A stretch of 36,716 nt of DNA. Source: Oscillospiraceae bacterium. Lineage in GTDB: Bacteria; Bacillota; Clostridia; Oscillospirales; Acutalibacteraceae. Positions 8,331 through 16,865 of this stretch are shown one piece after another. The stretch covers positions 1 through 36,716 of the forward strand of contig JAQXLO010000010.1 of NCBI GenBank assembly GCA_029012165.1, given 5' to 3'. The notes beneath the pieces were generated by a model. The model was not told the DNA's origin and searched no databases. It was given only the letters and a program-made list of their open reading frames with translations. Both the position numbers and the translations under genes were made by a program. The stretch's first letter is position 1, and the number at the start of each line of letters is the position of its first letter.

Positions 8331-9347
8331 ATGAAAGCTTCAAAGAAAATTTTGATCGCCGTTATTGCCGTCATTCTCGTTGCGGCAATCGTTTTGGGCG
8401 TTGGCTATATCGTTTTATCCAAAAAGGTTCCGACTTTGAACGAGGATGCGGAAGGTCTGTCCGATTTCAGCACACGCACCACCTACACCGTCGTCAAGGC
8501 GCCGTATATCCAAAGCGGCGTCATGGAGACCCGCACGGGGATTCAGGACTTTTGGACGCAGAACAAATACAGCTACGGCGTAGAGCTTGTCCTGCAATGC
8601 ACCGCAGATGATGAGCTTGTCGTCCTGTCCGAGCCGCTTCCCGGTCTGAGCAACGCCGAGTCCGTGCTTGGCAAGGATGTTTCCGTCAGCGGCAACACGC
8701 TGAGCAAGCTGCAAAAGGTCAATCTGCTGTACAACTACACCGATGCGGACGGCAAAACACCCTACAGGGACTACGGCAAGTCGGAGCTAAGTCAGGTCAC
8801 GATTCTGTCTTTGGACGAACTGCTCTACTACTTCAGCTCCCCCGTCCACTACACATCCATGCTCTTTTTCCGCTTCCTGGACGAATCGGCGGTGCAGGAC
8901 ATGAACGCTATGCTGGAGAAGCTTTCCCAGCTGCTGGTTCGCCACGGCTGTGCCCTCTCCTCCGTTTTCTGTCCGCAGAGCGACGCCACCGCCGCCTGCA
9001 TCGACAGCAGCTGTCCCGATCTCATGCGCACGGCGACCGAATCCGAAATGCGCAAGCTGTACTTCGACTGCCTGCTGAACAAATCTCAGGGCGAGCTGCC
9101 CTATGTGGTCGTAACGGCGGACAAGGATTCCCGATATGGCAGCGAAAAATTCATCCACTATGCACGCAATCTCGGTCTTGCCGTCGTCCTCGACAACGTC
9201 ACCGAGGACGAGATTCTGACCTATCGCAGCCGTGGGGCTACCGCCCTGCTGACCGCCGACGGCGAGAGCTTTAATCAGGTTCTGTCGGACGCAAGGAAGG
9301 CGGATCAGATTGCGAGACGGGAAGCAAAGAAAGTTGCTGCACAGTGA
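8331..9347 (+). CDS. Membrane-anchored GDPD-like protein with apparently degenerate active site
   Basis: RBS AAAGGTGG then MKASKKILIAVIAVILVAAIVLGVGYIVL (TM anchor); GVELVLQCTADDELVVLSEPLPGL ... ILSLDELLYYF resembles the GDPD segment IElDVqlTkDgelVviHD...TLeEvL. Confidence 0.6.
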   Translation: MKASKKILIAVIAVILVAAIVLGVGYIVLSKKVPTLNEDAEGLSDFSTRTTYTVVKAPYIQSGVMETRTGIQDFWTQNKYSYGVELVLQCTADDELVVLSEPLPGLSNAESVLGKDVSVSGNTLSKLQKVNLLYNYTDADGKTPYRDYGKSELSQVTILSLDELLYYFSSPVHYTSMLFFRFLDESAVQDMNAMLEKLSQLLVRHGCALSSVFCPQSDATAACIDSSCPDLMRTATESEMRKLYFDCLLNKSQGELPYVVVTADKDSRYGSEKFIHYARNLGLAVVLDNVTEDEILTYRSRGATALLTADGESFNQVLSDARKADQIARREAKKVAAQ

Positions 9348-9771
9348 TCGCCTGCTGCGTGCCGTACAGCAAATAGCGGAAGTATTCCGTTTCCGTCTTT
9401 TGAATCTGGTCGGAATTCTCCATGATTTGGGCAAGAAAGGATTCCGGCACATCTTCCCCCAGCGGCGATGCCAAAACCGAAAAAGCGATCTGCGCAGTCT
9501 GCATAAGCTGCGCCGCATCCTTCGTTTGTGCGGTCAAAATGCAGTTCTGCACGGCGGCATCCGCATCCGTTTGCAGACGCAGCAGTACGTCGTCCGCCAC
9601 CACCAGCATTTCGTCTGCACTGCGGCGCATGACATCCGCTTCCGTGATCTGCACGGTTTGCGAGCGCTGATTAAACTCTTTGCAAAACAAGACCGTGTCT
9701 GTTTTTTCACTGCGGGCACAGCCGCAAAAAAGCAGTACGGGCACCAATACCAACAAAATTCCTCGGCGCAT
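9271..9771 (-). CDS. Putative small lipoprotein
   Basis: MRRGILLVLVPVLLFCGCARS signal peptide with lipobox-like Cys; overlaps the 3' end of the plus-strand gene by 77 nt. Confidence 0.55.
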   Translation of the reverse strand: MRRGILLVLVPVLLFCGCARSEKTDTVLFCKEFNQRSQTVQITEADVMRRSADEMLVVADDVLLRLQTDADAAVQNCILTAQTKDAAQLMQTAQIAFSVLASPLGEDVPESFLAQIMENSDQIQKTETEYFRYLLYGTQQAITVQQLSLLPVSQSDPPSLRPTEPD

Positions 9772-9815
9772 CTTCTCACCCTTTCATTTATTTCTATTGT
9801 TGGAGGATGTATAAT

Positions 9816-10739
9816 ATGAAAAATATCGCTGACTTTTTGGAGCTTTTCATGGACAAAACGGGATATCCCGAGGACGCCAAGGACACGTTCCGCAATATAC
9901 ACGCACAGCTTCTGCGCACACCGACAGCCGCTGAAAAATTCGACGGCATCCTTGCCGGCATGGAAAACGGCGGACGCAAGGAACTGCTGGTGGAAGCAGA
10001 CGCTCTGGCCGAGTCATTGGGCGTCCACCCCTACTCCATGGAGCTGTACGTTTTCATGGTACGTGCCCTGCCTTTGCGTGAGCGCTACAGACAGGCGGGC
10101 ATTGACGAGCAGGTCTACTGGGATTCCATGACCGATCTGCGGGCCAAGCTGATTGAATGCCGGGACGTTTACGGCGTCAACGGCTCCTTTGTGGCATCGT
10201 GGTTCTTCGGGTTCTTCGACATGACCCGCTTTGCCCTCGGTCGATTGCAGTTTGAGATCGGGCAGTTTCATCACGACAAGCCCTATCTCTGGGGCGATCT
10301 CGCCTTGCAGTCCGGGGACAACGCCATCAATATCCACATCCCCTCCCTCGGACCGCTCCCGACAGAATCCGTGCTCGACGCCCTGGGGCGGGCATACCGC
10401 TTCCCGTACTTTGAAAAGGTACGTGTACAGGGCTCGGACATCCGCCCGTTCATGTGCGGCTCCTGGCTGCTGTACCCGGGGCACAGGGACTTTCTGCCGA
10501 GCCGGTCGAACATCCTCAAATTCATGGACTGCTTCGACATCATCCGCTGCGAGGAAGAACGGGAGTTCGGCAACAAGTGGCGTGTCTTTGGCAAGGACAA
10601 GGACACCCCGCCCGAAAATCTGCCCACCGACACCGCCCTGCGCCGTGCCTATGCCGAACGCCTGCGGGCAGGCGGCATGACCGGCAGTGGGTTCGGCATT
10701 CTCCTGTTTGACGGAGAAAAAATCGTCAACCACCGCTAA
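9816..10739 (+). CDS. Acyltransferase-domain protein (GNAT_C/NAT_N type)
   Basis: RBS GGAGG at 9802; all-alpha N-term MKNIADFLELFMDKTGYPEDAKDTF and C-term FALGRLQFEIGQF...VLNIHIPS-like (here AINIHIPSLGPL); pattern recalled from PF18082/PF18164 proteins. Confidence 0.65.
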   Translation: MKNIADFLELFMDKTGYPEDAKDTFRNIHAQLLRTPTAAEKFDGILAGMENGGRKELLVEADALAESLGVHPYSMELYVFMVRALPLRERYRQAGIDEQVYWDSMTDLRAKLIECRDVYGVNGSFVASWFFGFFDMTRFALGRLQFEIGQFHHDKPYLWGDLALQSGDNAINIHIPSLGPLPTESVLDALGRAYRFPYFEKVRVQGSDIRPFMCGSWLLYPGHRDFLPSRSNILKFMDCFDIIRCEEEREFGNKWRVFGKDKDTPPENLPTDTALRRAYAERLRAGGMTGSGFGILLFDGEKIVNHR

Positions 10740-10750
10740 GGAGCTCGTAC

Positions 10751-12829
10751 ATGAATCGTTTATTTGAACGCACTGCCCCGGAGCTTTGCGCACTTTTGAA
10801 CTGGAAAATCGACGACCGCAGGGACGGTTCGGAGTTCTACGAGATTCGCCCGGACGGCGACAAGGTACTTCTTTGCGGCAGCAGCCAAACGGCTGTCGCT
10901 GCGGCGTTTTACCGTTTCCTCGGCGAATGCTGCGCTTTGGAGCTTTCCCCCTGCGGCAACACGAAAATCTACACCTGCGACAGTATTTCCATGCCGAAAA
11001 AGGTCATCACACAGACCATCCCCTATGACAGGCGCATGGGCATGACCTATGAAACGTACATGAACGACGCTTTCTGCTGGGACTGGGATCGCTGGGAACG
11101 GGAACTGGATTTCCTCGCCATGCAGGGCGTCAATATGGTATTCATGCCCGTGGGACAGGAAGCCGTCTGGTACTACGGTGCACTGGATATGGGCATCAAC
11201 CGGGAGGACGCCATGGAGTTTTTGTCCAGCCCCTGCTACTACCCCCTGCAGCTCGCCGGCAGACTGGACACCGTTTTCCCCATGACGGACACCAACTATC
11301 TCAAGGCACAGATCAAATTGGGACAAAGAATTGTCGAACGTATGCGGGAATTGGGCATGGAGCCCGTTCTGCCCGCCTTTAACGGGCACGTTCCCCAATA
11401 TATGAAGGGTTATTTTTCCGGTGCAGGACTGTTCTTCGTTATGCCCTACGGTCAATATCCCTTTACCTACCGTGTTTTTCCCGATGATGCGCTGTTTGAA
11501 AAGACGGCATTTGCTCTGGCGAACAAACAAACGGAATTTTTCGGTGAAGCAAAGTATTATCTTGCCGATCCCTTTTACGGCGTCTCGCCTCGCATGAAAG
11601 CGGACACGCTGCTGCCCGCCTACGGCAAGGCTATCCAGCGTACCATACAATCCCGGCATCCGGGTGCGGTCTGGGTTTCCCACGCCTGCGAACACACCGA
11701 CACGCTTTTGCGGGATGTGGACGCACAGTCCGTGCTGATTCTCGACACGGACGGCACAGCGAACAGTTTCGGCGGCAAGCCTTTCGTGTCCGGCACCCGA
11801 TGCAACTTCGGCGGGCACAGCGTCCTTTGCGGCAATGCCGACACGGTATTTCAAAAGAAAGACGCTGTGGGACGGGGCATTTTCTGCGAATATACCCTTG
11901 CCAATCCGCTGTACATGGACTGCGCCTTCCGTGCGCTGACCACACCCGACATCTCTGCACAGGACTTTTTTGTGCAGTCCGCCATCCGCCGCTGGGGCAG
12001 TGACGAGGCGTGTCTGCGGGAAGCCGCCAAACTGCTGTACGACAACTGCTACTGCGGTGCGCCGTCCGGGGCTGTCGGCTCTATCCCCGCTTGCAGACCC
12101 TCCACGGAACTTGCGCACACCGCTCCCGGCGACACATTGCAGCTGCACTACGACAACAAGGCGCTGTGCCAAGCGCTGGAATGTATGCTCGCTTCCAAAG
12201 GCGACTACACGGACGGCTACGCCTTTGACGTATGCGACGTCACACGGCAGATGCTCTCCAACTATGCACGGCGGCTGTATGTCGGCGTGATCGAGGGGTA
12301 CCAAAAGCGGGACAGCCGACTGTTCGAGACCTCGACCAACGCTTTTCTGCGTCTGCTGTCGGACATGGACAGACTGCTGCACACCCGGTCGGAATTCTGC
12401 CTGCACACCCATCTGCTCGCCGCAGAAGAACGTGCCGAGGGCAACACCAACAAGCAAAACTTCGAGGTGGCATTTCTCTCCAGCGTTTCCATGTTTGGCC
12501 CGTTCAAACAGCCGGAATTTTACGATATGCTGTGGAAGGAATGGGCGGATCTTTTGAACACCTATTATGCAGAACGCTGGCACGAATTTTTCTCCCTGCT
12601 GGCGAAGGGCTTCAAAAAACGAAAAAATATTTCCACCGTCTGCCGCAAACAGATCGACGGGCGCAATCCCTGCCGTGGTGACAAATTCGGCAAAACGCTG
12701 GACAAAAAGGAACGTCACTGGATCACCACCTGCAAAACAACGCCGCCCTCCGAGGAGGATACGCTGGAGGTTGCGGCAGAACTTCTGCAAAAGTACAAGC
12801 CCATGATCGAACGGGAATACATACAGTAA
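10751..12829 (+). CDS. GH89-like protein (alpha-N-acetylglucosaminidase/NAGLU family), divergent active site
   Basis: FCWDWDRWERELDFLAMQGVNMVFMPVGQEAVWYYGAL; LGMEPVLPAFNGHVP; YYLADPFYG; CNFGGH; GRGIFCEYTLANPLYMDCAF align in order with NAGLU landmarks. Confidence 0.82.
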   Translation: MNRLFERTAPELCALLNWKIDDRRDGSEFYEIRPDGDKVLLCGSSQTAVAAAFYRFLGECCALELSPCGNTKIYTCDSISMPKKVITQTIPYDRRMGMTYETYMNDAFCWDWDRWERELDFLAMQGVNMVFMPVGQEAVWYYGALDMGINREDAMEFLSSPCYYPLQLAGRLDTVFPMTDTNYLKAQIKLGQRIVERMRELGMEPVLPAFNGHVPQYMKGYFSGAGLFFVMPYGQYPFTYRVFPDDALFEKTAFALANKQTEFFGEAKYYLADPFYGVSPRMKADTLLPAYGKAIQRTIQSRHPGAVWVSHACEHTDTLLRDVDAQSVLILDTDGTANSFGGKPFVSGTRCNFGGHSVLCGNADTVFQKKDAVGRGIFCEYTLANPLYMDCAFRALTTPDISAQDFFVQSAIRRWGSDEACLREAAKLLYDNCYCGAPSGAVGSIPACRPSTELAHTAPGDTLQLHYDNKALCQALECMLASKGDYTDGYAFDVCDVTRQMLSNYARRLYVGVIEGYQKRDSRLFETSTNAFLRLLSDMDRLLHTRSEFCLHTHLLAAEERAEGNTNKQNFEVAFLSSVSMFGPFKQPEFYDMLWKEWADLLNTYYAERWHEFFSLLAKGFKKRKNISTVCRKQIDGRNPCRGDKFGKTLDKKERHWITTCKTTPPSEEDTLEVAAELLQKYKPMIEREYIQ

Positions 12830-12843
12830 AAACACGCTTTCAC

Positions 12844-12887
12844 AAAAAACAGCCTGAGAAGCACTATCTCTTCTCAGGCTGTTTTTT
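12844..12887. terminator. Bidirectional rho-independent terminator
   Basis: AAAAAACAGCCTGAGAAG-cactatct-CTTCTCAGGCTGTTTTTT: perfect 18-bp stem between convergent genes. Confidence 0.93.
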
Positions 12888-12896
12888 CGTCCCGGG

Positions 12897-13364
12897 TCAT
12901 TTTCCTTTGCAGGATATTTTCTGTACCGTCAGTTTGAAAACGGCGACCGTCTCCAGCTCTGCGTCCGAATATTCCCATTCGGCGCTCTGTGTCGCCTGCT
13001 GCATCAAAGCGTTCAGTCCGATTTGTTTTTCTGCGGCGTCCTCCACGATTTGCAGTGTGCCCGTGCCGATGACGCTCTGAAAGGATGCTGTGTATTGGCA
13101 CGCCGTATCGCCCTCGATCAGGCGGTACTGTCCGTCCACTTCAAAACCCACGGTGGGATTTGATCGGCAGAGTTCATATTTTCTGCCCGCCTTTGCACCG
13201 TGAAAGTAGAAGGTATAGCGTCCGTTTTCGCACAGACAGCCGTAATTGACGGGGACGATATACACTTCCCCTTTGTCATAAAAACCGACACGCAGAATCT
13301 GTTCGTGGGCAAGGAACGCTGCGATGGCTTTTTCGTCGGTGATCTCTCTGTCGCTTCTGCGCAT
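12897..13364 (-). CDS. Pyridoxamine 5'-phosphate oxidase-like flavoprotein, NimA-like
   Basis: MRRSDREITDEKAIAAFLAHEQILRVGFYDKGEVYIVPVNYG...YTFYFHGAKAGRKYELCRSNPTVGFEVD. Confidence 0.82.
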   Translation of the reverse strand: MRRSDREITDEKAIAAFLAHEQILRVGFYDKGEVYIVPVNYGCLCENGRYTFYFHGAKAGRKYELCRSNPTVGFEVDGQYRLIEGDTACQYTASFQSVIGTGTLQIVEDAAEKQIGLNALMQQATQSAEWEYSDAELETVAVFKLTVQKISCKGK

Positions 13365-13368
13365 CGTA

Positions 13369-14865
13369 TCACTCCTTCAAAAGGGACGTAAGCTTGCTGT
13401 AGTCAATGTCGGTATACTTTTTCGTAAACGCATACAGCGTTTGCAGCATTTGCAGCGTGCCGCCCTGTGTATTGCTCTCGGCGTTGATGACGATCACCGG
13501 GTCATGCACACTCAGGCGCACCAAGATCCAGCCGTCTCCGGCATCCGCATCGGTGGAAAACCGCACACCCTCGTAGTTGTCCGGAGCGACGGTGTAGCCC
13601 GCCAAAGCGCCGGCGAAGGCCGTCCAGCTTTCAATAAACTGCTCGCCCACCGTGCGGAAATCCTCGGAGAGAATGCGGAAGCGCACTTCGTTCTCCTCCG
13701 CCGGAACCGCAAGACCGTCCAGCAGGGCGGACAGATTTTCCTTGCCCAGCTTCGCCATGCGGATAATGATGCGGGTCATCAAATAGGCGCCGTCATCCAA
13801 ATTATAGTTTTCCCGGAAAGCCGCATGACCCGATGTTTCCATCGCCAGCGGACAGCTTTCCCCCGCCTTGTTCAGCTCGATCATCTTGTCAATGACGTTC
13901 TTGTAGCCACGCTTAAAGCGCAGATGCTTGCCGCCGTGCGCCTCGATGAACTTTTGCAGTCCGTCGGACGTCACGGAGTCGGTCACCACGGTACCGCCGG
14001 GACAATCCTCCAAGGCGATTGCCGCCGCCAGCGCCACAAGACGGTTGCGGTTGATCTCCACGCCCTTGGCATCCACGCATCCGGCACGATCCACGTCCGT
14101 GTCAAAGACGATGCCCAGATCGGCACCGCTGTCCACGGTCGCCTCGGCCGCCATGCGCATGGCGGTCTTGTCCTCAGGGTTGGCAATATGGTTCGGGAAG
14201 GTGCCGTCCGGCTCCAAAAACCGACTGCCGGAAATGTCGGCGCCCAAGGGCGCCAGTACATTTTTGGCGTAGAACCCGCCGACGCCGTTGCCGGCATCCA
14301 CAGCGATTTTATAGCCCAGAAGCGGCTGTTCCCCGCCGCCGATGCCGTCCCGGATCTGTCGGCGCAGGATCGCCGCATAGGTTTCCATAAAATCCACCGA
14401 CTCTGCCTTGCCGCCCTCAGCGTCCGGGAAGTCGTTCGCCTCGGCAAGCGTCAGGATCGCCGCAATATCGCCGCCCTCCAGTCCGCCGTCCCGGGTGAAA
14501 AATTTCAACCCGTTTTTGTCCATGGGATGGTGGCTCGCCGTGATCTGCACGGCGCCGTCACACGAAAGCTCCACCGTTGTCAGGAACATCGCCGGCGTGG
14601 AGGACATCCCGCAGGATTTGACGCAAACGCCCATGGACAGCAATGCCGCCGTCACTGCGGCGTCGATGCGCTCGGAGGACACCCGGGAATCATGACCGAC
14701 CGCCACCGTCAGCGTATCTTTTTTCGTATATGTACGCAGCCAACAGACAAAGCCCTTTGCCATGCGGGCAACGACCTCGTCGCTCAAATACAGCGGATCC
14801 TCCGTCTGTACACAGCCGTAGCCCCGAATATCCGTGCCGCTTTTGAATCCTTTCCAGTTCACCAT
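13369..14865 (-). CDS. Phosphohexomutase (phosphomannomutase/phosphoglucomutase family)
   Basis: FKSGTDIRGYG, VGHDSRVSSERI, VQITASHHPMDKNGLKFF (catalytic Ser), FDTDVDRAGCVD metal loop. Confidence 0.88.
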   Translation of the reverse strand: MVNWKGFKSGTDIRGYGCVQTEDPLYLSDEVVARMAKGFVCWLRTYTKKDTLTVAVGHDSRVSSERIDAAVTAALLSMGVCVKSCGMSSTPAMFLTTVELSCDGAVQITASHHPMDKNGLKFFTRDGGLEGGDIAAILTLAEANDFPDAEGGKAESVDFMETYAAILRRQIRDGIGGGEQPLLGYKIAVDAGNGVGGFYAKNVLAPLGADISGSRFLEPDGTFPNHIANPEDKTAMRMAAEATVDSGADLGIVFDTDVDRAGCVDAKGVEINRNRLVALAAAIALEDCPGGTVVTDSVTSDGLQKFIEAHGGKHLRFKRGYKNVIDKMIELNKAGESCPLAMETSGHAAFRENYNLDDGAYLMTRIIIRMAKLGKENLSALLDGLAVPAEENEVRFRILSEDFRTVGEQFIESWTAFAGALAGYTVAPDNYEGVRFSTDADAGDGWILVRLSVHDPVIVINAESNTQGGTLQMLQTLYAFTKKYTDIDYSKLTSLLKE

Positions 14866-14868
14866 TTG

Positions 14869-16143
14869 TTACCCCTCCCGTTTTTCCGAATCCGTAATCC
14901 GCAGCACTTCCTGCGCCGCCAGAGAAATACCCACCTTCGCCGAGTGGAAATTCAGTCCTCCCTGCATCCACACCGCAAACGGCTCCCGCAGGGGTGCATC
15001 GGCAGAAAGCTCAATAGAGGAACCCAAAATAAACGCACCCGCCGCCATAATGACCTTGCTGTCGTAACCGGGCATATCCCACGGTTCGGGCGTTGCCGCA
15101 GAATCCACGGGAGAGCCGCTTTGCAGTCCCTTACAGAATGCGATCAATTTTTCGCTCGATTGCAGCTTGAGTGCCTGAATAATGTCGTATCTCGGTTCCC
15201 ATGATGCGGGCGTTGCCTCAAAGCCCATCTCCTCGAACAGCGCCGCCGCAAAGACCGCCGTCTTGAGCGCTTCGCCGGTCACATGGGGCGCATGGAACAG
15301 CCCCATGAACAAATTGCGGTTCATCCCGAGGGAAGCGCCAACCTCCGCACCCAGTCCGGGCGTAGTCATGCGATAAGCGCACAGCTCCACCAAATCCCTG
15401 CGTCCGGCAATATAGCCGCCGTTCTTCGCCAGTCCCCCGCCGGGGTTTTTGATCAGCGACCCGGCAATAATATCCGCACCCACGGAAAGCGGCTCGGTGC
15501 GCTGGACAAATTCGCCGTAGCAGTTGTCCACCATGACGACGGCGTCGCTGTTTTCCCGGGTGATCTTTACAATCTCGCCTATTTCCTCGACCGACAGGCT
15601 GGGGCGCAAAGAATAGCCCCGGGAGCGCTGGATATACACAAGGCGCACCTTCTGCGCACGCAATGCTTTGCGGATGCCGTCCAAGTCGGGCTTGCCGTCC
15701 CGCAGGGGGACTTCCCTGTACTGTACGCCGAAGTCGATGAGTGACCCTCTGCCGGGTTCGCAATGGATGCCGATGCTCGGCTGGATGGTGTCGTACGGCT
15801 CGCCCGTGACAGACAGCATCACATCTCCCGGACGCAGAAGTCCGAACAGTGCAACGGTCAGGGTATGCGTGCCGCAGGCAAAGCTGTGGCGCACCAGTGC
15901 GCTCTCGGCGCCCATGCTTTGGGCAAAGACGGCGTCCATGGTCTCCCGTCCGCTGTCGCCGTAGCCGTAGCCGGTACTCTCCGCAAAATGTCCCTCCCGC
16001 ACACCGTTGTCGATAAACGCCCGAAGCACCTTTTGCTGGTTATATTCCGTCGTCGCCTCAATGGCAGCGAAGTACGGCGAAGCCTTTTCCATCGCCCGTG
16101 CGCTCAGGGCAGAAAGACGTTCGTCGAAGGTGAAAAATGGCAT
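14869..16143 (-). CDS. Aluminium-resistance / methionine gamma-lyase-like PLP enzyme (start at 16143, not 16377)
   Basis: MPFFTFDERLSALSARAM...STGYGYGDSGRETMDAVFAQSMGAESALVRHSFACGTHTL...GSLIKNPGGGLAKNGGYIAGR; RBS CGGAGA upstream of 16143. Confidence 0.87.
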   Translation of the reverse strand: MPFFTFDERLSALSARAMEKASPYFAAIEATTEYNQQKVLRAFIDNGVREGHFAESTGYGYGDSGRETMDAVFAQSMGAESALVRHSFACGTHTLTVALFGLLRPGDVMLSVTGEPYDTIQPSIGIHCEPGRGSLIDFGVQYREVPLRDGKPDLDGIRKALRAQKVRLVYIQRSRGYSLRPSLSVEEIGEIVKITRENSDAVVMVDNCYGEFVQRTEPLSVGADIIAGSLIKNPGGGLAKNGGYIAGRRDLVELCAYRMTTPGLGAEVGASLGMNRNLFMGLFHAPHVTGEALKTAVFAAALFEEMGFEATPASWEPRYDIIQALKLQSSEKLIAFCKGLQSGSPVDSAATPEPWDMPGYDSKVIMAAGAFILGSSIELSADAPLREPFAVWMQGGLNFHSAKVGISLAAQEVLRITDSEKREG

Positions 16144-16865
16144 AGTGCAAATTCTCCGTTCCGGGTAAAACCCAATGATTCGTAAAAGCTGACCCGATGC
16201 GCACGGCACAAAATCTCCGCCCGTTTGCCGCACTGCGCCAGCCGCAGTACCAGATCGCCGCCCAGTCCCTGCCCTCGGCACGTATCCCTCGTCCCCACCG
16301 CACCGAGATAGACGGCGGTATCGGTGAGAAATAAGGCGGAAGCCGTGGACACAGCACGGTCGTTTTGGCGCACACAAAGGACGTTCGCCGTCCCCCTGCG
16401 CACCCGCAGGGCAAAATCACCGAGCCAAGCGTCATATTCGCCGGGGGTGAAGCCGCACGCTTTCAGCAGATCATACACCTCCCGGTAGCGGAAGGCGTCC
16501 TGATCGGGCGTGATACAGTCCGCCTGCGGTATGCGCTCCGTGTGTACATAGCGCATAATATGCCCGATGCAGTCCGGCGCAAAACCGAGGGATTCGGCGC
16601 TCTGTTTGTCGCAAAGCAGGGTTTGCAGTCCGAGAAAGTGCACAAACTCCCGCAGTTCGTCAAAGTCCGCATCGGAAGTACAGCAGAGTGTGCCGTCCGA
16701 AAACGCATCGGACAGCACGGCGGTGACGGCATCGCCCGCCTGCTGCACATAGACCGACACGCCGTCCCTGTCCAAGCCGTATGTGGCAAGGGTTGCGGCA
16801 ATGCGTGTGCCGAAAATATCCCGCCTGCAAAACGCTTCTGCACCTGCCTGTGTGCGGCGGATCAT
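16104..16865 (-). CDS. GNAT-family N-acetyltransferase
   Basis: AVYLGAVGTRDTCRGQGLGGDLVLRLAQ acetyl-CoA loop and SFYESLGFTRNGEF C-term. Confidence 0.78.
   Translation of the reverse strand: MIRRTQAGAEAFCRRDIFGTRIAATLATYGLDRDGVSVYVQQAGDAVTAVLSDAFSDGTLCCTSDADFDELREFVHFLGLQTLLCDKQSAESLGFAPDCIGHIMRYVHTERIPQADCITPDQDAFRYREVYDLLKACGFTPGEYDAWLGDFALRVRRGTANVLCVRQNDRAVSTASALFLTDTAVYLGAVGTRDTCRGQGLGGDLVLRLAQCGKRAEILCRAHRVSFYESLGFTRNGEFALCHFSPSTNVFLP

Noticed and set aside
10760-12835. 691-aa minus-strand ORF
   Set aside because: Full antisense shadow of the GH89-like gene; no domain signature or RBS
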